NCBI GenBank assembly: GCA_000827495.1
Contig: KN817583.1
Coordinates: forward strand, 161,763 to 225,762
Reading direction: 5' to 3'
DNA length: 64,000 nt
Source: Hypholoma sublateritium FD-334 SS-4
Lineage: Eukaryota > Basidiomycota > Agaricomycetes > Agaricales > Strophariaceae
In this document: positions 60,286-64,000 of the stretch, piece by piece
How the letters are laid out: each line of letters starts with the position of its first letter
How positions within the stretch are numbered: position 1 is the stretch's first letter
Translations under genes and position numbers: made by a program
Notes under the pieces: generated by a model
What the model was told of the DNA's origin: nothing
The model's input: the letters and a program-made list of their open reading frames with translations, nothing else
Databases searched by the model: none

Positions 60286-61666
60286 ATGAATGAATCCAGC
60301 TCAAGCGCAGACTCGGGCGCTCCCAATCATGATGTCACAGCAATGCTGCGAACGTTATTTTCAATTATTCCTCTGGATTCTGGCAACATATATGCTCCCC
60401 CTCATGTCAAGGAATCACTCGATATGGTCATTGAATATTTTTCAGCCACTCGTCAACCTGATTCCGCTCAAGTAAATCCACCTGTGCTGGATTCTATTCA
60501 ACCTTTGAATTTTCCGTCTTTGAATCCTCTGGCACTCCGAGACGATCTCAACCTTCCATTGACCACTAAAAATGTCAAGCTTAACCGTAAAACGACACTG
60601 GAGACTCTGTATAAATTCAACATTCCTGGAAAAATTATTGAATATCCGGAGACAAGTGCGACACAAAGTGTTGGCTATCTGTTTGCTATGGATCCGGATA
60701 ATTGGGTGCGCCCCGAGAAGAACTTTGTTTATTCACAAGGTCCCCCTCGCGGAACAAAAATCTGGAATCTTGTTCAAGGGGAGCAGGTAGCTTTGACGTG
60801 TTCCTTGCTCTGCGGGTCNGACGGGATACCTGTTCCTTGCAAAATATCNTCATCAACTTGTGAGCCATAGAACGAGTATATCAAATATAATGTCTGTCTA
60901 ATATTCATCAACAGGCCAAGGTGTGAGGGCGTGTCCACTTGCGGAGATGGAAGCACTGTCNCGTCCACATTGTAAGGCAACTTATCATGATATTTCAAAT
61001 CAAATGCNAGAAAAGCACCTTCGCGGCATGTTCCATCAATCAACTTATATTCAATTATTCCACAAGACACTTTCATACTTTACAGCATTACAGCGCCATG
61101 GTTGTGGCTACCCTCTTCAAGAAACAACAGCTTACTCTAGTACTGAACTTGCAGAAAAACAACAGATTGAAGATGCANGAGAACGAGAGNGGCNTGGTCA
61201 TGATCCAAAAATAACCTGTAACGGGCGCCTACTTTACAAATTTCGGCACGATGGTCGTCCATACATATGGTGAGTGTTTTNTTTTACATTTATATACCGA
61301 ACANGTCAACAGATTTTATGATACAGTTGTGAGCATTATAACTGGAAAGTAAACAAGGACCATTTCGTCGATTTAAAGATTGGCAGCGGAACCTTTGATA
61401 ACGAGTATCTCGAAGCCTTATTCAATAATGACTCTGATCTTATTGATGAGCACGAGCTCCATGCAGCAATTTATAACGACACAGGCCCACGTTCACATTG
61501 TTCAAACATTCAAAATGCATCCTCAATTCGAGTAACTTGCGTTTGGGGAAGGCGACTGACATATGAAGTTCATCAGCCTGGAATAAACTGCCGCCCGTCA
61601 TGCGGTATTACAAGCGCCAATCTTCACAAAGAATTTAGAAGGGTCCCGGATAAATCGATTGGTTAA
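60286..61666 (+). CDS. Uncharacterised protein, sequence contains ambiguous bases
   Basis: The ATG at 60286 starts MNESSSSADSGAPNHDV. A first exon of about 190 codons contains LRTLFSIIPLDSGNIYAPPH and NFVYSQGPPRGTKIW. After an intron near 60855-60915 the protein resumes with GVRACPLAEMEALSRPH-like sequence, HDISNQM and HLRGMFHQSTYI. After a second intron (61272-61326) comes a Cys/His-containing end: YCEHYNWKVNKDHFVDLKIG, FDNEYLEALFNNDSDLI, HCSNIQNAS and INCRPSCGI. The pattern CEHY..D.EYLEALF..D resembles an expanded family of uncharacterised mushroom proteins. No function is known. Seven Ns fall inside exons or at their edges and two in the second intron, so some residues are unresolved. The stop is TAA 61664-61666. 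Confidence 0.65.
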
Positions 61667-62172
61667 GCACATTGACGACGTATATACCAATCACGTCCCT
61701 TGTACAGGGACAGATGTGAGAATGACGCGGGGAGCGGGGTGATTGCTGGTGATTGGTGTGAAAGCCACGATGGGATGCCGTACATTGGACTATGCCATAT
61801 ATAGTAATTTCCGCGCCGACCTCGTGCGTGATTGAGGTGATGCGGAACTATCGCTGATAAGAATATTGCTACATATAGAATATCTAGAAATTCCCTTCTA
61901 TAGACTGCGCAAATAAATGTTCAATTTTCCGCCGATTTTGGGGCTTATATTAAGACTCTGAGTAGATATTACCCGCTATGCGTATTCAAAAAGCTATTCT
62001 ATGCTTATATTTGGCGACCGGCGCTACTCTGAAGGCTGTAAATGAGACGAACTGAGAGCGCAGGTATATTTAACAGACTGCTTGTACATATTTGGCTCTA
62101 CACTTTTTACCAAAAACGGACCATGGCAACGGCGAAAGTCGATTGGCGCTGGATTGCCCATTGCACAGAACG
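61667..62172. other. Intergenic, no gene recognised
   Basis: This is AT-rich sequence between two genes on the same strand. No gene or repeat was seen. Confidence 0.5.
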
Positions 62173-62179
62173 TATATAA
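62173..62179 (+). promoter_or_regulatory. Probable TATA box
   Basis: TATATAA lies about 100 nt upstream of the ATG at 62277, matching the spacing seen for other TATA boxes in this window. Confidence 0.55.
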
Positions 62180-62276
62180 CCAGCCCGTCCTTATTCCAAA
62201 TGCCCACAACTGCAGCCACCCGCACCTTCCTCACCGCCTCTACCATCACCACCACCCATCACCACCACCGCATACA

Positions 62277-62895
62277 ATGTCTGCCCCTACCTCCACATCT
62301 ACCGCGCAATTCGACCTCGAGGCCCAGCGCCCCGCGCCCGCGCTCACCCGCACCCTCATCACCTCCTTCAGCGCGATGGAGCCCACGGATGCCGTCTTCG
62401 GGTACACATTCGATGTAACGCCCTCCGCGGAGAGCCGGCACGACGCCTCGCGCCGCCAGAGCCTCGCGGACGTGCCCCCGCCGTACGCCGAGGACGCGGG
62501 CATCCCGCTCCCCGCGTACACGCGCGTCGCGCCGGAGCCGGCAACGCTTGCGATGTTCCTGTTCAAGTTCGGATTCCGTACGTCTTCTCCTGCTTTCCCT
62601 GCATGCGCATATACTGACCACATTACTTGACTTAGTATTCCCCCCGTTCTGGATCTTCGGCGCCTTCATCCTGATGTCGCCGCTGCGCGAGCCAGCCAGC
62701 GCCCCAGCGGCGGAAGGCGAGGAGGCGGTTGAGGTGTGGATGCCGGAGAAGACGCCCGCGGAGCGTGCGGCGCTCATCGCGACGCTGCGTGCGGTCGAAG
62801 TGAAGTGGGCGCGCCGCTGCCTCGTCGCCGCGGCGGTGTTCGTCCTCCTCGCTGCTGCGGCCGGCCTCGTCGCCTGGGGCGTGTTGCGCCACTGA
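62277..62895 (+). CDS. Small membrane protein with two hydrophobic segments
   Basis: Two exons, 62277-62577 and 62636-62895, total 561 nt, giving 186 residues, in phase. The N-terminal half is soluble, with a PPPYAEDAG motif (PPxY type, a possible WW-domain ligand) and PLPAYTRV. A hydrophobic segment follows across the splice junction (KFGFLFPPFWIFGAFIL). Then comes an acidic/alanine-rich region with PEKTPAERAALIATLRAVE, a basic patch (KWARRC), and a C-terminal transmembrane segment (LVAAAVFVLLAAAAGLVAWG) ending RH. This matches small membrane proteins often seen in agaricomycetes, but I know no function. The PPxY motif suggests possible contact with a Nedd4/Rsp5-type ligase adaptor, which is inference. 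The coding sequence is GC-rich. Confidence 0.8.
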
Positions 62896-64000
62896 GCGCT
62901 TAGCCTTCACGCCATCGCATTTAAAAACCCAAAACAACCAAAACAAAAAGAAGGCATTCGACGAGGGAAAACTACGATATTCTGCACGCCAGACACCACC
63001 GCGCCGCTCGAGGGAGACGCACGACTTCGCTTTTCGTGCCTGCCATAGGGGCCTTACCCACTTTCGCTTCGCTTTCGTCTTTGCTCGCCCGTCGAGCCAG
63101 AGCCCCGCTGCTCCCCTTTCGCATTCGCATAACCATTGCGCCGCGCTGCGCCACACTTTACTAGTCGCGCTCCCAACTCAAACTACACCCGCCGACCAGG
63201 TTTACCCAACCTCTCCTTTGCTATAGCAATTGCATTTGCCGCCCCGCGGCCCAACCCTCCTTCTACCTTCGCGTGCCAAGCGCCGCTGTCTTTGGCTCGC
63301 TCTCCTTCAACTTCGCCTTTGCCGCTGCTCGCCTGAGTGCGCGCTGCGCTGTACTATTCCGACTTGCCACGAGCGTCACCCAGTGTTTATTCCTACTATT
63401 ATGACTATTTATCCCTTCGATAGGGCACGGCTTTGCATACATACTACTTAGATGTACGATTAGACTTGATACGAACGGAATGGAATGATGTCTTCGGATG
63501 AACACGCTTTGTGTGATTTGACTCTGCTGTTTGCGCGATATCAGCGGACGCTGGAAAAATTCGAACAAATTTCCTATTCCTTGCACAAGTAGTCATCGCG
63601 AAGTCACCGGTGCAATTTTTAAAGGATCTTTCTTGATACCGCAATTTCTGTGCTCCATCTTGCGAGTCCACAATGGGGGCTTTCGAAAGGGCCGGCGGGT
63701 GCCAATTCTCGGGAAAATATTATCCCATTCTTGTTACGGGCACGGATATTCGAGGAACTTTCAGGGAGGATTTTTAGAGAGCACAGAATATGAGCGCGTT
63801 GTTTCGACAAGGAACAAGACGAGCTACGCTACAATAAGTACTCTGAGACCATCATGTGACTAGCTGACCGTAACATCACCTCCCTTTTTAAGGGGAGCAT
63901 AGCAAGTCGCAAGGTGCAAGGAAAGTAAAGGAGTGTGGTGAGGGGCAAAAGACAGTAGGTAAATCATAAAACCAAAAATTGCAGAGCGCAACAAAACAAG
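62896..64000. other. Terminal region, no gene recognised
   Basis: This begins with the presumed 3' untranslated region of the membrane protein gene. Open frames to the window end are short and featureless. Confidence 0.5.

Overview
The window looks like nuclear DNA of an agaricomycete (mushroom-forming basidiomycete). Genes are dense and broken by many 45-70 nt GT-AG introns. The families present are typical of the group: WSC-glyoxal oxidase, Gti1/Pac2 (WOPR) regulator, TKL kinase with an HGDLK loop, HSPA12-like Hsp70 and F-box/LRR protein. All exon models were made by hand from conserved protein motifs, GT/AG sites and reading phase. For several genes the spliced length was checked to be a multiple of three.

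Layout. 1-2590: no gene seen. 2591-6235 (+): 16-exon GT2 membrane glycosyltransferase. 7616-12942 (-): secreted four-WSC glyoxal oxidase. 13172-14555 (+): WOPR transcription factor sharing a 229 bp divergent promoter with the oxidase. 14556-19200: GC-rich, gene-poor DNA with a diverged tandem repeat near 16.0-16.9 kb. 20298-21288 (-): damaged BTB/POZ gene. 21742-22535: non-autonomous Mutator-like element with terminal inverted repeats and a 9 bp target duplication. 24360-26572 (+): multi-pass membrane protein carrying a degenerate MAPKK-like kinase domain. 27040-28019 (+): 2-Cys peroxiredoxin. 28511-30894 (-): MFS sugar transporter. 32595-34949 (+): DUF4238-protein kinase fusion. 35640-37499 (-): ZIP metal transporter. 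38462-39174 (+): small conserved hypothetical, possibly broken. 39863-41995 (-): cytochrome P450. 43323-43640 (+): small secreted protein. 44219-46306 (-): F-box/LRR protein. 46686-47896 (-): alpha/beta hydrolase. 48593-49229 (-): prefoldin subunit 5. 49649-51833 (-): LCHN/DENND11-like protein. 52179-54440 (+): nucleostemin-type GTPase. 54991-57852 (+): Hsp70-like ATPase. 57849-59376 (-): unknown protein whose stop codon overlaps that of the Hsp70-like gene. 60286-61666 (+): unknown protein with unresolved bases. 62277-62895 (+): small two-segment membrane protein.

The genes do not form an obvious pathway cluster. Housekeeping genes (prefoldin, nucleostemin, DENN protein) sit together at 48.6-54.4 kb. 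Accessory or expanded families (oxidase, P450, BTB, F-box, kinases, Hsp70-like, hypotheticals) fill the rest. The observations most worth following are the membrane-tethered MAPKK-like pseudokinase, the DUF4238-kinase fusion, the Mutator-like element with intact ends, the repeated 7-10 nt microexons in the WSC domains, and the tail-to-tail overlapping stop codons.
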